Source of the DNA: Woeseiaceae bacterium
Lineage (GTDB): Bacteria; Pseudomonadota; Gammaproteobacteria; Steroidobacterales; Woeseiaceae
DNA: 53,329 bases
Direction of reading: 5' to 3'
NCBI GenBank assembly: GCA_013042375.1
Contig: JABDQH010000052.1
Coordinates: forward strand, 1-53,329
Every line of letters starts with the position of its first letter. Within the stretch, counting starts at the first letter, position 1. Below the pieces are notes generated by a model. It did no database searches. It saw only the letters and a list, made by a program, of their open reading frames with translations, and was not told the DNA's origin. Made by a program: the position numbers and the translations under genes. Below, piece by piece: positions 36,882-45,317 of this stretch.

Positions 36882-36910
36882 TTTCCAAGTCAACCCATGC
36901 CGGGTATCAT
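36882..36910 (+). promoter_or_regulatory. promoter for tRNA-Pro
   Basis: TTTCCA (36882-36887) and TATCAT (36905-36910) are 17 bases apart. The predicted start is about 100 bases before tRNA-Pro. The stretch between shows no gene. Confidence 0.4.
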
Positions 36911-37020
36911 TGCCGCCGTCGTGAGGCAGGGCAGTCGTCATCTAGTGGCAGAGCCTGCGCCCGGCGAGCGGGATGATAAGGCTTGATCCTGGCGAGTCCT
37001 CGCGCATGCACTAATTCGGT

Positions 37021-37097
37021 CGGGGCGTAGCGCAGCCTGGTAGCGCACCACAATGGGGTTGTGGGGGTCGGGAGTTCGAATCTCCCCGCCCCGACCA
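37021..37097 (+). tRNA. tRNA-Pro (GGG)
   Basis: A 77-base cloverleaf with acceptor CGGGGCG paired to CGCCCCG, D-arm with GCGCAGCCTGGTAGCGC, anticodon stem CCACA/TGTGG with loop ATGGGGT giving GGG, T-arm GGAGTTCGAATCTCC and an encoded ACCA end. The loop matches that of E. coli proL. Confidence 0.95.
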
Positions 37098-37151
37098 CTT
37101 GTGCAAATGAAGTTGCTCGCCCCCGACAGGGGCGCGGCTTCGTTGAGTGTC

Positions 37152-38390
37152 TTACTCCCTGATGTCGGGCGGGAGTTTGCGGTCCTGTATACCAAGCAGG
37201 ATCGGCTGCGCCGCATCGCGATAGATATTCACCTTCGCGTTGAATGCCGTGCGCCGCAATCCATGCTTGTCGGTAATCGTAAGCTTGCGGATAGTGAAAT
37301 CGTCGTTGCCGATCTGTTCACCCGTGAGGTAGCACTTGATCGCCGATATCCTGTCGCCCGACAAAACCATACCGCTGAGCTGTGCGAGGTTGCCCTGGGC
37401 GCGCTCGAGAAACGTCACGGCATCGACATTGGGCTCGACCATCAAGGTTCCTGTCTCCGTATGCGATTCGATGTCGGTCATGAAGTCGCCAACCAGGATC
37501 TGACCGGGCAGTGCGGCGTCGATCATGCGGGCAAGTTCGATCGTCACGTCGCCGACAATGAAGTCGTGGGTCGTCGGGTTGAGTCCTTCTGCCTGGTGAA
37601 ACTCGTAGCAGCTGCCGACATGAAAACAGGCGCGCAGGCGAGGGACTGATTTCGCCGCCGCCTTGCTGCGCGCGATGGCATTGTCCGCAAGGACGATGTG
37701 CATGAAGTGATACAGGTTGACGCTGGCTTCGAGACCATCGTCGCGATTCCAGATGTAGAAGCCGTCACCGCTCGAGGACCGCGCGAAATCGATGTTGACG
37801 TCCTGCTCGAGCATCTTGGCATGGGCGGAGTTGAGCGAATACGACAGGCTGTTGAGCTGCGTCATCTGCTCGAACGGGGTGAGGAGACCGAAGCCGACGA
37901 TGTCGAACAATGTGACGGCCCGGTTCGGCACATAGTTGATACCGTACTTGCGAATCATCTTCTCGATGATGTCGGTCTCGACCCGGGTACCGTCGAGCGG
38001 TTCACGCAGCAGAATATTGATGGGCTCGATGTCCAGCAGTCGCGCCACCTTCTGCATCTGCAGGATCGTCAACTGCCGGTCACCCGAGATGAGTTCGGTG
38101 ACGAATCGGGGCGAAACGCGCGGCGGGATGTCGTCAGTGCCGGGCGCGGTGTACTCGGCAATGGCGTAGTGAGGAACCACGAGAACAAGGATCGACTGAT
38201 CGAGCGCTGCCCAGCTCAGTATGCTGTTCTGGCCGAGCGACCAGTGACCGCGCAGGGCGGCCTCGAGATGAGACAGGTTGCTGCGTTGGCGCAGCCCCAT
38301 CTGCTGCGCCAGCCCGGCCAACTGGTCGAGATAAGGCGAATAATTCGCTATTCGTCGAATCCCCGATTTCGACAGATCTTCTAATTCCAT
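37152..38390 (-). CDS. diverged class III nucleotidyl cyclase-domain protein
   Basis: A 412-residue protein with a class III adenylate/guanylate cyclase-like domain at about residues 155-310. The two metal-binding aspartates are present, in LFDIVGF (Asp163) and SSSGDGF (Asp209). Serine stands where the purine-selecting Lys or Glu is expected (S205-S207). In VGDVTIELARM the usual Asn of GDxVNxAxR is also replaced. The domain may therefore be inactive or use another substrate. The N-terminal 150 residues and the C-terminal 100 match nothing I recognise. The ATG at 38390 is preferred; an ATG at 38477 would add 29 residues. The gene is divergent from the dehydratase at 38517 and convergent with tRNA-Pro. 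Confidence 0.65.
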   Translation of the reverse strand: MELEDLSKSGIRRIANYSPYLDQLAGLAQQMGLRQRSNLSHLEAALRGHWSLGQNSILSWAALDQSILVLVVPHYAIAEYTAPGTDDIPPRVSPRFVTELISGDRQLTILQMQKVARLLDIEPINILLREPLDGTRVETDIIEKMIRKYGINYVPNRAVTLFDIVGFGLLTPFEQMTQLNSLSYSLNSAHAKMLEQDVNIDFARSSSGDGFYIWNRDDGLEASVNLYHFMHIVLADNAIARSKAAAKSVPRLRACFHVGSCYEFHQAEGLNPTTHDFIVGDVTIELARMIDAALPGQILVGDFMTDIESHTETGTLMVEPNVDAVTFLERAQGNLAQLSGMVLSGDRISAIKCYLTGEQIGNDDFTIRKLTITDKHGLRRTAFNAKVNIYRDAAQPILLGIQDRKLPPDIRE

Positions 38391-38516
38391 GCCTTGCCCG
38401 CAAGCGACTTCCGCAAACGTGGATTCTCTGCCACAGTTCGGAATCACCAACCTAATGAAGTCCTGTATACATCGCAAGTATTACGGATGAAGATCCACCA
38501 TTTGACATAAGAACCA

Positions 38517-39500
38517 ATGAGCCAGGGACCGACAATTGAGGAGATCCGTGGACTGCGCGCCGCCATCGCTGACGACATCGTGACGACGCCGGTGCTGCGT
38601 TGCGCCGCGCTGGAGTCGTTGCTGGGCGGGGGTACCCGCGTCACAGCCAAGCTCGAGTTCCTGCAGCGGACCGGGACGTTCAAGGCACGCGGCGCGCTCG
38701 CGACGATACGTTCCCTCGCACCGGCACAGCTCCAGATCGGGGTGACCGCGGTCAGTGCCGGGAATCACGCCATCGCAACAGCCTTCGCGGCGCGCGCGCT
38801 TGGCACGACGGCGCGTGTGGTTATGACCCGATCCGCGAACCCTGCGCGCGTTGCCGCGTGCCGCGCATATGGCGGTGACGTTGTCCACGCCGACGATGTG
38901 CACGAAGCATTTGCGCTCGCCGAGCGCATCCGTGAAGAAGAGGGCCGTTACCTCGTGCAGCCGTTCGAGGGACCGGGCATCGCGTTGGGAACCGGAACGC
39001 TCGGCCTCGAGATCTGTGAGCAGGTCGGTGAGTTCGATTGCCTCATAGTGCCCGTAGGTGGAGGCGGCCTGATCGCCGGCGTTGCCAATGCTGTGAAACA
39101 GCTGCGTCCGGCATGCCAGGTGCTCGGTGTAGAGCCACGAGGTGCGGACACCATGCGGCTCAGTCTTGCCGCGGGCGAGCCTCAGCGGATCGACCGCGTG
39201 CGCACGATTGCGGATAGTCTCGGCGCGCCGTTCGCGATGCCATACTCCTTCGAACTGGCGCGGCGGCACGTCGATCGACTGGTCCTGGTTGACGACGACC
39301 AGCTTCGACGTACGATGGGTTACCTGTTTCGCGCCATGAAGATCGCCGTCGAACCTGCCTGCGCGGCCAGCACCGCGGCGCTGTTGTGGCCGCTGCGCGA
39401 CGCGCTGCGCGGGAAACATGTCGTATTGTTGATGTGCGGCAGCAACATAGACTGGGAGACGTTTGCAACGCAGGCCGAATTCGATGACCGCATTAGCTGA
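38517..39500 (+). CDS. serine/threonine dehydratase-like PLP enzyme
   Basis: A 327-residue fold-type II PLP enzyme. The PLP lysine is in TGTFKARGA, where most relatives have TGSFKxRGA, the substrate loop is SAGNHAIATAFAA, and the phosphate-binding tetraglycine loop is PVGGGGLIAG. It lacks the C-terminal ACT-like regulatory domains of biosynthetic threonine deaminase, so it belongs with the short catabolic threonine/serine dehydratases and hydroxyaspartate lyases. The next gene starts 17 bases inside it. Confidence 0.88.
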   Translation: MSQGPTIEEIRGLRAAIADDIVTTPVLRCAALESLLGGGTRVTAKLEFLQRTGTFKARGALATIRSLAPAQLQIGVTAVSAGNHAIATAFAARALGTTARVVMTRSANPARVAACRAYGGDVVHADDVHEAFALAERIREEEGRYLVQPFEGPGIALGTGTLGLEICEQVGEFDCLIVPVGGGGLIAGVANAVKQLRPACQVLGVEPRGADTMRLSLAAGEPQRIDRVRTIADSLGAPFAMPYSFELARRHVDRLVLVDDDQLRRTMGYLFRAMKIAVEPACAASTAALLWPLRDALRGKHVVLLMCGSNIDWETFATQAEFDDRIS

Positions 39501-40875
39501 ACAACTCGAGCGCATCGTCGGGTCGAATGGCCTGACCACCGATCCTGACGAGCTGCAGCCTCGCCTGACGGAATGGCGTGGCGCCTACGAGGGTCGCAGC
39601 CGTTGCATGGTCCGCCCGGCGTCGACCGACGAGGTGGTGGCTGTCGTACGCCTCTGCGCGGCCGGCAATATCGGAATCGTTGCCCAGGGCGGTAATACGG
39701 GCATGTGCGCTGCGGCGGTCCCCGATATGTCGGGGGACCAGGTCATCCTGTCGATGGAGCGCATGAACCGGATCCGCAATGTCGATCCGGCCAACTTTTC
39801 CATGGAAGTCGAAGCAGGCTGCATCCTGGCGAGTGCGCAGGATGCGGCGAGTGCGGCAGGGCGGTTCTTTCCGCTCAGCCTCGGCGCCGAGGGGACCTGC
39901 CAGATCGGCGGCAATATCGCGACCAACGCCGGGGGTATCAATGTCGGCCGATATGGCACGGCCCGGGCCCTGGTACTCGGGCTCGAAGTGGTGCTCGCGA
40001 ACGGTACGGTTCTGAACACCTTGCGCGCGCTGCGCAAGGACACGGCCGGCTATGACGTGAAGCAGCTTTTTATCGGCAGCGAAGGCACGTTGGGCATCAT
40101 AACGGCAGCCGTGCTGCGCCTGTTTTCCGACCCGGGCGAACGATCGACCGCGCTCGTGGGACTTGGCAGTGCCGCCGCGGCCGTCGACCTGCTGGCGGCC
40201 ATGAAGGACGGACTCGGCGACCGTATCGAATCGTTCGAGCTGGTATCGCAACGCGTGTTCGGGCTTGTCGAACGGTTCATCCCGGATGCCTCATTGCCAT
40301 TCGACGAGCCTCACGCATGGTACGTCCTGCTCGAAACGGCAGGCGTGCCGAAAGATGACCTCGAAAATGTACTCGTGGCCGAGGCGCAGCGCGGTCTTGT
40401 GCGCGATGCCGTCCTGGCCAAGAATACGCGCGAGGCCGACGCGCTGTGGCGCCTGCGCCACTCGATCTCGGAGGCCGAGCGCATCGACGGCAAGGCGCTC
40501 AAGCACGACGTGTCGGTGCCGCTGTCGAGCATGCAGGAGTTCCTGCAACGCGGCGACGAACTGCTTGCAACTTTGCGGCCCGATCTCAAGCTAGTCGCCT
40601 TTGGCCACGTCGGCGATGGCAATTTGCACTACAACGTCGTGCTGCCTCGCGATCTGTCAGACGACGACTGGCACCGTGAGGGTGAGCTCATCACGGGCGC
40701 CATATATGATCTCGTCGACGAACTCGGTGGCTGTTTCAGCGCGGAGCACGGTATCGGACAGGCCAAGAAGAGCTGGCTCGCAAAGTACCGCGGTGGTCCC
40801 GAACTCGACCTCATGATGACGCTCAAGCAGGCGCTCGATCCCGCGAACATCCTGAATCCGGGTAAGGTATTCTGA
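39484..40875 (+). CDS. FAD-linked D-2-hydroxyacid dehydrogenase (D-2-hydroxyglutarate/lactate type)
   Basis: A 463-residue flavoprotein of the GlcD/DLD/D2HGDH family. The FAD-binding PCMH domain (about 40-215) shows VAQGGNTGMCAAAVP and LGAEGTCQIGGNIATNAGG. The C-terminal cap has FGHVGDGNLHYN with the metal-binding histidines and the end SAEHGIGQAKK and NILNPGKVF, all family hallmarks. Such enzymes oxidise D-2-hydroxyglutarate, D-lactate or D-glycolate. In Pseudomonas a D-2-hydroxyglutarate dehydrogenase clears the side product of SerA; that role is possible here but not shown. The ATG at 39484 overlaps the dehydratase gene by 17 bases. Confidence 0.9.
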   Translation: MTALAEQLERIVGSNGLTTDPDELQPRLTEWRGAYEGRSRCMVRPASTDEVVAVVRLCAAGNIGIVAQGGNTGMCAAAVPDMSGDQVILSMERMNRIRNVDPANFSMEVEAGCILASAQDAASAAGRFFPLSLGAEGTCQIGGNIATNAGGINVGRYGTARALVLGLEVVLANGTVLNTLRALRKDTAGYDVKQLFIGSEGTLGIITAAVLRLFSDPGERSTALVGLGSAAAAVDLLAAMKDGLGDRIESFELVSQRVFGLVERFIPDASLPFDEPHAWYVLLETAGVPKDDLENVLVAEAQRGLVRDAVLAKNTREADALWRLRHSISEAERIDGKALKHDVSVPLSSMQEFLQRGDELLATLRPDLKLVAFGHVGDGNLHYNVVLPRDLSDDDWHREGELITGAIYDLVDELGGCFSAEHGIGQAKKSWLAKYRGGPELDLMMTLKQALDPANILNPGKVF

Positions 40876-40909
40876 CGACCAGTTCCGGTTCCGAACTTGA
40901 GGTTATCGC

Positions 40910-40915
40910 TAGAAT
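40910..40915 (+). promoter_or_regulatory. candidate -10 box for the kinase gene
   Basis: TAGAAT ends 12 bases before the ATG at 40928, so the mRNA leader would be only about six bases and no Shine-Dalgarno is present. A clear -35 box is lacking. Confidence 0.35.
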
Positions 40916-40927
40916 TTCCTTGCACAT

Positions 40928-43294
40928 ATGACCGGTGAAACCGACAAGACCCGTGACGCGTTTGCCGAACAGCTGGCGAGTCTCGATAAGAACCTCTCGT
41001 CGACCAACGACGATGCCGGGCTGTTGTCCGAAATCCAGCAAGGAATCGGTGCACTGTTGTCGTCGACAGAGGGCAGCGAGGCCGAGATTCGCGGCATCTT
41101 GCAGGAGCGCTACGATTCCGGCGACCTGCGCAAAGAGACGTTCCATATCGTCAAGTCGATGCTCGATCGCTTCGTGAGCGAGCGGCTGCCGACGAGTCGC
41201 GACAAAGAGGAATTCGCCATCACGGCCCCTCCCTCGATGCGGCCGCAGGAGATTGAAGATTCCTTCATTTCGACCGTCGTCATCTCGGAGGACGTCGCCG
41301 CGATCAACGACTCCGGTATACGCGCGCAGGTCGGCTCGGTCCTGCGGGATCGATACCTGCTACAGCACCAGGTTTCCGGCGGCAGCATGGGCGTCGTTTA
41401 CAAGGCGCTCGACAGGCGCCTTGCCGAAGCGGGTGCCGAGCAGAGCAGCGTCGCTCTGAAGGTGCTGTCGCCTATGCTCGCTGAGGACGGCGAAGCGTTG
41501 CGTGCGCTGCAACAGGAGGCGGCGAAGACGCGTTGCCTTGTCCACCCGCACATCGTCCGCTTTATCGATCTGGACCGTGACGATGATCTGTATTTCCTAA
41601 TCCTCGAATGGCTCGACGGGCGTACGCTGGCAGAAATTCTTGATTCGCGCGACGCTTCGGCCATCGATGGCAATGCCGCATTCCGCATTACGCACCAGGT
41701 CGGCGACGCGCTCGACTATGCGCATCGCTGCGGCATCGTGCATGCGGACGTCAAGCCGGGCAACATCATGATATTGCCCAACGGGGACGCCAAGCTGTTT
41801 GACTTCGGCGTCGCTCGCGTGCGCCAGCGCCACTCCGAGAGCGGGTTCGATCCCGGCGTACTCGGCGCGATGACGCCCGCGTACTCGAGTCTGCAGGTGC
41901 TCGGTGGCGAAGAGCCGACGGCGGCGGACGATGTCTTCTCGCTCGCTTGTCTGCTGTATCGCCTGGTCGCCGGTCACCGTGTGTTCGGCCCTCGCAATGC
42001 CGCCGAGGCGTCAGATGAAGGCATGCAACCGCATCGTCCGCAGGGACTCTCGGACGTGCAGTGGCATGCGCTAAAGAAAGCGTTGTCGTATGCGCGGGTT
42101 ACCCGCTTCGCGTCGGTGCGCGATTTCCTCGATGCGCTCGGCAATAAGCCCGAGCCGATAGCGAAACCGGGGGCTGGATTGACCTTCGAAGCTCCCGAGC
42201 GTTTCGTTGCCAAGGGCTCGGGCGGTTCCCCGGGCAAGTGGATTGCCGCCTTCGTGGTACTGCTCGGCCTCGGGGGTATTGCGGCGAATCAGCTGGGGTA
42301 CCTCGATCCGTGGCTTGAGCGACTCGGACTGGCGCGGGATATCACCGAGGTCGCCGCACCGGATCCCGTTGCGCAGGAAGTGGTCGAATACGAGGCACCC
42401 GAGGAAATCGCCGAAAATACGCTCGATGAAGCGGCGGTCGGTGAGGATGCGGCGGAAGAAATCACTGCCGGGATCGATGAACCGGGGGCAGATGATGGGC
42501 CCGACCCGGCCGCGCGGCGCGCACCGCTGGTCGACTTTAGCGCGCTGCCCGCGCCGACGGCGACCGTGACTTTCTCACTTGCGGGTCCGGCGGCAGAGCC
42601 GACGCGAGTGATCCTGCGCGAAGACGGCGGACCGGTCATCGTGGATTTTGTTCGCGACGGCGGCGTCCAGGCGCCCCTGACGCTGCGGCTCGAGGAGATC
42701 GGGTTCAGCGGCAACCGCTCACCCTGGGCCACGGGTCAATACGCGCTGGCCAACTCGGGGTTGCTCGTCTTCCCGGCGCAGCAGCCGCGTGCGCGCATGA
42801 CATTTTTCCCGGCGGGCGACGCGCTCCGCGAGCCGGACCAGCAATCTACCTTGCGCCTGCGCCTGACCGACTCGGCCGAAAGCCGACTGGCCATCGTCAA
42901 CGTGACAATCGAAGACGATGACCGGCGTACTTTCGAGAACCAGCTGCCTGTGAATACGATCGGCTTTGCAGCGAGCCAGGTATCGGTGAGCGAGGCGGAC
43001 CCGGCGGTGCAGGTCGATGTCGTGCGCTTCAATCCGGACGCGTCATCGATTGTCGTTGGCTTCAGTGTCGAAGATCATACGGCAACTGAAGGCGAGGACT
43101 ACTTCGCACCCGGGAGCTATTCCGTGTCGTTCGGGCCGGGGCAGCGCTCGACGAGACTCCTGATTCCTCTCGTCCAGGACAACCGCGCCGAGGGTGATGA
43201 GGCCTTCGTGGTCAAGCTCGGCGTCGATCCGGAAACGCAACCGATGAGCGTGTCGCCGAACATCGCGGTGATGATCAGAGACGACGAACAGTAG
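40928..43294 (+). CDS. membrane Ser/Thr protein kinase with Calx-beta-like C-terminal region
   Basis: A 788-residue, apparently one-span protein. Residues 1-138 form an unknown, partly helical N-terminal region. A Hanks-type kinase domain follows at about 143-405: GGSMGVVYKA, VALKVL (Lys178), Glu197, HADVKPGN (Asp274, Lys276, Asn279) and FDFGVAR (Asp292). HAD instead of HRD makes it a non-RD kinase. A membrane helix lies at about 438-455. An acidic linker (480-530) leads to two beta-rich units, about 545-664 and 677-785; the second has the Calx-beta pattern VSVSEADPAVQVDVVRF and HTATEGEDY. The kinase would face the cytoplasm and the Calx-beta part the periplasm, where calcium or polymer binding is a plausible signal. 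Confidence 0.88.
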   Translation: MTGETDKTRDAFAEQLASLDKNLSSTNDDAGLLSEIQQGIGALLSSTEGSEAEIRGILQERYDSGDLRKETFHIVKSMLDRFVSERLPTSRDKEEFAITAPPSMRPQEIEDSFISTVVISEDVAAINDSGIRAQVGSVLRDRYLLQHQVSGGSMGVVYKALDRRLAEAGAEQSSVALKVLSPMLAEDGEALRALQQEAAKTRCLVHPHIVRFIDLDRDDDLYFLILEWLDGRTLAEILDSRDASAIDGNAAFRITHQVGDALDYAHRCGIVHADVKPGNIMILPNGDAKLFDFGVARVRQRHSESGFDPGVLGAMTPAYSSLQVLGGEEPTAADDVFSLACLLYRLVAGHRVFGPRNAAEASDEGMQPHRPQGLSDVQWHALKKALSYARVTRFASVRDFLDALGNKPEPIAKPGAGLTFEAPERFVAKGSGGSPGKWIAAFVVLLGLGGIAANQLGYLDPWLERLGLARDITEVAAPDPVAQEVVEYEAPEEIAENTLDEAAVGEDAAEEITAGIDEPGADDGPDPAARRAPLVDFSALPAPTATVTFSLAGPAAEPTRVILREDGGPVIVDFVRDGGVQAPLTLRLEEIGFSGNRSPWATGQYALANSGLLVFPAQQPRARMTFFPAGDALREPDQQSTLRLRLTDSAESRLAIVNVTIEDDDRRTFENQLPVNTIGFAASQVSVSEADPAVQVDVVRFNPDASSIVVGFSVEDHTATEGEDYFAPGSYSVSFGPGQRSTRLLIPLVQDNRAEGDEAFVVKLGVDPETQPMSVSPNIAVMIRDDEQ

Positions 43295-43377
43295 CGCGTG
43301 CCCACGCGCAGCGTTAGCTGCTAGACTGCCGCTCCGGTTCGCGGTCGGACCGCGGGATCAAGTGGAGCGGACAAGCA

Positions 43378-45063
43378 ATGAGCGACAAGGAACTGCGGCG
43401 CTATTCGCGCATCGTGGTTGACGGCGTGGAACAGGCGCCGAGCCGAGCCATGCTGCGCGCCGTCGGGTTCTCCGAGGAAGACTTCGGGCGGCCTCAGATC
43501 GGCATCGCGTCGACGTGGAGCATGGTGACGCCGTGCAACATGCACATCGACGGCCTGGCCGAAGAGGCGGCGAAAGGCGCCGACGAGGCGGGGGGCAAGG
43601 CGGTCGTGTTCAACACGATCAGCGTATCCGACGGCATTTCGATGGGCACGCCGGGTATGCGCTATTCGCTGGTATCGCGCGAGATCATTGCCGATTCGAT
43701 CGAGGCGGTCGTCGGGGCTGAAGGCTTTGACGGCGTGGTCGCGATCGGCGGCTGCGACAAGAACATGCCGGGTTGCGTCATGGCGCTGGCGCGTCTCAAC
43801 CGTCCGGCGGTATTCGTCTACGGCGGTACGATCCGGCCCGGCACCGGTCGCCGCGATATCGTGTCGGTGTTCGAGGCCGTGGGCGCTCGAGCGGCCGGCG
43901 CGATCGGCGACGAAGAGCTGCTCGAGGTCGAGCGAACCGCTATCCCGGGGCCCGGTGCCTGTGGCGGCATGTACACGGCCAATACGATGGCGTCTGCTAT
44001 CGAAGCCCTCGGCATGAGCCTGGCAAACAGCTCGGCCCAGGAGGCCGTATCGCAGGAGAAGGTCAGCGACTGTCACCGCGCCGGCAATGCCGTGTTCGAA
44101 CTCATCCGGCACGACATCAAGCCGCTCGACATCATGTCGCGCAATGCTTTCGAGAACGCGATCTCGGTCGTGATCGCGCTCGGCGGCTCGACGAATGCGG
44201 TGCTGCATTTGCTGGCGATCGCGCGCGAGGCGGGTGTCGAACTCGAACTCGATGATTTCACGGAAATCGGCAAACGCGTGCCGGTGCTGGCCGACCTCAA
44301 GCCGAGCGGCAGGTACCTGATGTCTGACCTCATCGCGATCGGCGGCATTCAGCCGCTCATGAAGCGCATGCTCGACGAGGGGCTGTTGCACGGCGACTGC
44401 CTGACGGTCACGGGTAAGACGCTGGCCGAGAATCTCGCCGACGTTGCGGACTACCCTGAAGGCCAGGACATCGTGCGTGGCTTCGACGATCCGATCAAGC
44501 GCGACAGCCACCTGGCCATCCTGTACGGCAACGTCGCACCCGAAGGGGCTGTCGCAAAAATAACCGGCAAGGAGGGACTGCGTTTCGACGGACCGGCGCG
44601 CGTCTTCCACTCCGAAGAAGAGGCGCTGCAGGCGATACTCGACGGGCAGGTCGTCGCCGGTGACGTCGTCGTCATTCGCTACGAAGGGCCGAAAGGTGCG
44701 CCCGGAATGCGGGAAATGCTGAGTCCGACGGGCGCCATTATGGGGCGAGGATTGGGTGCCGAGGTCGCGCTGATCACGGACGGCCGCTTCTCCGGTGGCA
44801 GCCATGGTTTCGTCGTGGGCCACGTTTCGCCCGAGGCCGCGGTCGGCGGGCCTCTCGCGCTGCTGCGCGACGGCGACCGAATTCGCATCGATGCCGAGGC
44901 GCGGGAAATCACTGTGAACCTCACTGACGCGGAGCTCGACCAGCGGCGTAAGGCGTGGCAGCGGCCGGCGTCACCCGTGAAGACCGGCGTCCTGGCCAAG
45001 TACCGCAATGAGGTCTCGACCGCGTCGCAAGGGGCCGTGACGATCCCGCCAGCCTGGGATTAG
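43378..45063 (+). CDS. ilvD: dihydroxy-acid dehydratase
   Basis: IlvD makes the 2-keto acids of isoleucine and valine from dihydroxy acids and carries an iron-sulfur cluster. The 561 residues match the short class. Cluster cysteines are visible in [21 protein letters not shown] and [15 protein letters not shown], with [10 protein letters not shown] between. Oxygen-sensitive or [2Fe-2S] type cannot be decided by eye. A TAGACT box at 43322 may be the promoter. A hairpin follows the gene. Confidence 0.97.
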   Translation: MSDKELRRYSRIVVDGVEQAPSRAMLRAVGFSEEDFGRPQIGIASTWSMVTPCNMHIDGLAEEAAKGADEAGGKAVVFNTISVSDGISMGTPGMRYSLVSREIIADSIEAVVGAEGFDGVVAIGGCDKNMPGCVMALARLNRPAVFVYGGTIRPGTGRRDIVSVFEAVGARAAGAIGDEELLEVERTAIPGPGACGGMYTANTMASAIEALGMSLANSSAQEAVSQEKVSDCHRAGNAVFELIRHDIKPLDIMSRNAFENAISVVIALGGSTNAVLHLLAIAREAGVELELDDFTEIGKRVPVLADLKPSGRYLMSDLIAIGGIQPLMKRMLDEGLLHGDCLTVTGKTLAENLADVADYPEGQDIVRGFDDPIKRDSHLAILYGNVAPEGAVAKITGKEGLRFDGPARVFHSEEEALQAILDGQVVAGDVVVIRYEGPKGAPGMREMLSPTGAIMGRGLGAEVALITDGRFSGGSHGFVVGHVSPEAAVGGPLALLRDGDRIRIDAEAREITVNLTDAELDQRRKAWQRPASPVKTGVLAKYRNEVSTASQGAVTIPPAWD

Positions 45064-45074
45064 GCGCGCTCCCG

Positions 45075-45092
45075 CTTGACCTTGCGGTCAAG
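45075..45092 (+). terminator. hairpin after ilvD
   Basis: CTTGACC (45075-45081) pairs with GGTCAAG (45086-45092) around TTGC, 12 bases after the ilvD stop. The U-tract is poor (GTCCGATTT). Confidence 0.4.
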
Positions 45093-45110
45093 GTCCGATT
45101 TACTTCACAC

Positions 45111-45230
45111 ATGGTTTCTACCGACACCCACGTGAAGTGCCAGCCGGTCGAGACACTCGACCTGGAAATATACCTAGAAAACATGGCGCGCCAGAGGCGC
45201 GTGGGTGCGAATGGCAACCGTACCGTCTAG
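45111..45230 (+). CDS. possible small protein or leader ORF upstream of lysC-lysA
   Basis: A 39-codon open frame from ATG to TAG that begins MVSTDTHVKC. It holds one lysine, so it is not a classical lysine attenuation peptide. No clear ribosome site precedes the ATG, which argues against strong translation. It lies in the 254-bp gap between ilvD and lysC-lysA and is followed, 28 bases later, by a terminator-like hairpin with a run of eight T. It could be a small protein with its own terminator, or part of an mRNA leader. I do not recognise a family. Confidence 0.3.
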   Translation: MVSTDTHVKCQPVETLDLEIYLENMARQRRVGANGNRTV

Positions 45231-45258
45231 ATAATAAGGACCGGACGTTGTCAACGAA

Positions 45259-45288
45259 CCCGCGGGGCTTTCCTTGCGGGTTTTTTTT
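45259..45288 (+). terminator. terminator or attenuator before lysC-lysA
   Basis: CCCGC (45259-45263) pairs with GCGGG (45276-45280), extended inward by GGGG/CCTT pairs around CTTT, and is followed by eight T. It ends 29 bases before the GTG start of lysC-lysA, closer than a normal promoter would allow, which suggests attenuation. Confidence 0.75.
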
Positions 45289-45317
45289 GTCGGCGTGCGG
45301 GCCTTTGAGGGACCAGA

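Noticed and set aside
36911-37020. A second tRNA-like sequence between merR and tRNA-Pro
   Set aside because: CTAGTGGCAGAGC resembles a D-arm, but no acceptor, anticodon or T-arm pairing could be found.
43321-44823. A 500-codon minus-strand frame across ilvD
   Set aside because: Antisense to ilvD, rich in Arg and His, with no motif.
45195-45203. AGAGGCGCG motif resembling the start of a lysine riboswitch upstream of lysC-lysA
   Set aside because: Only this short motif matches. The multi-stem structure of about 170 nt that must follow is not present, since the terminator and gene start come too soon.
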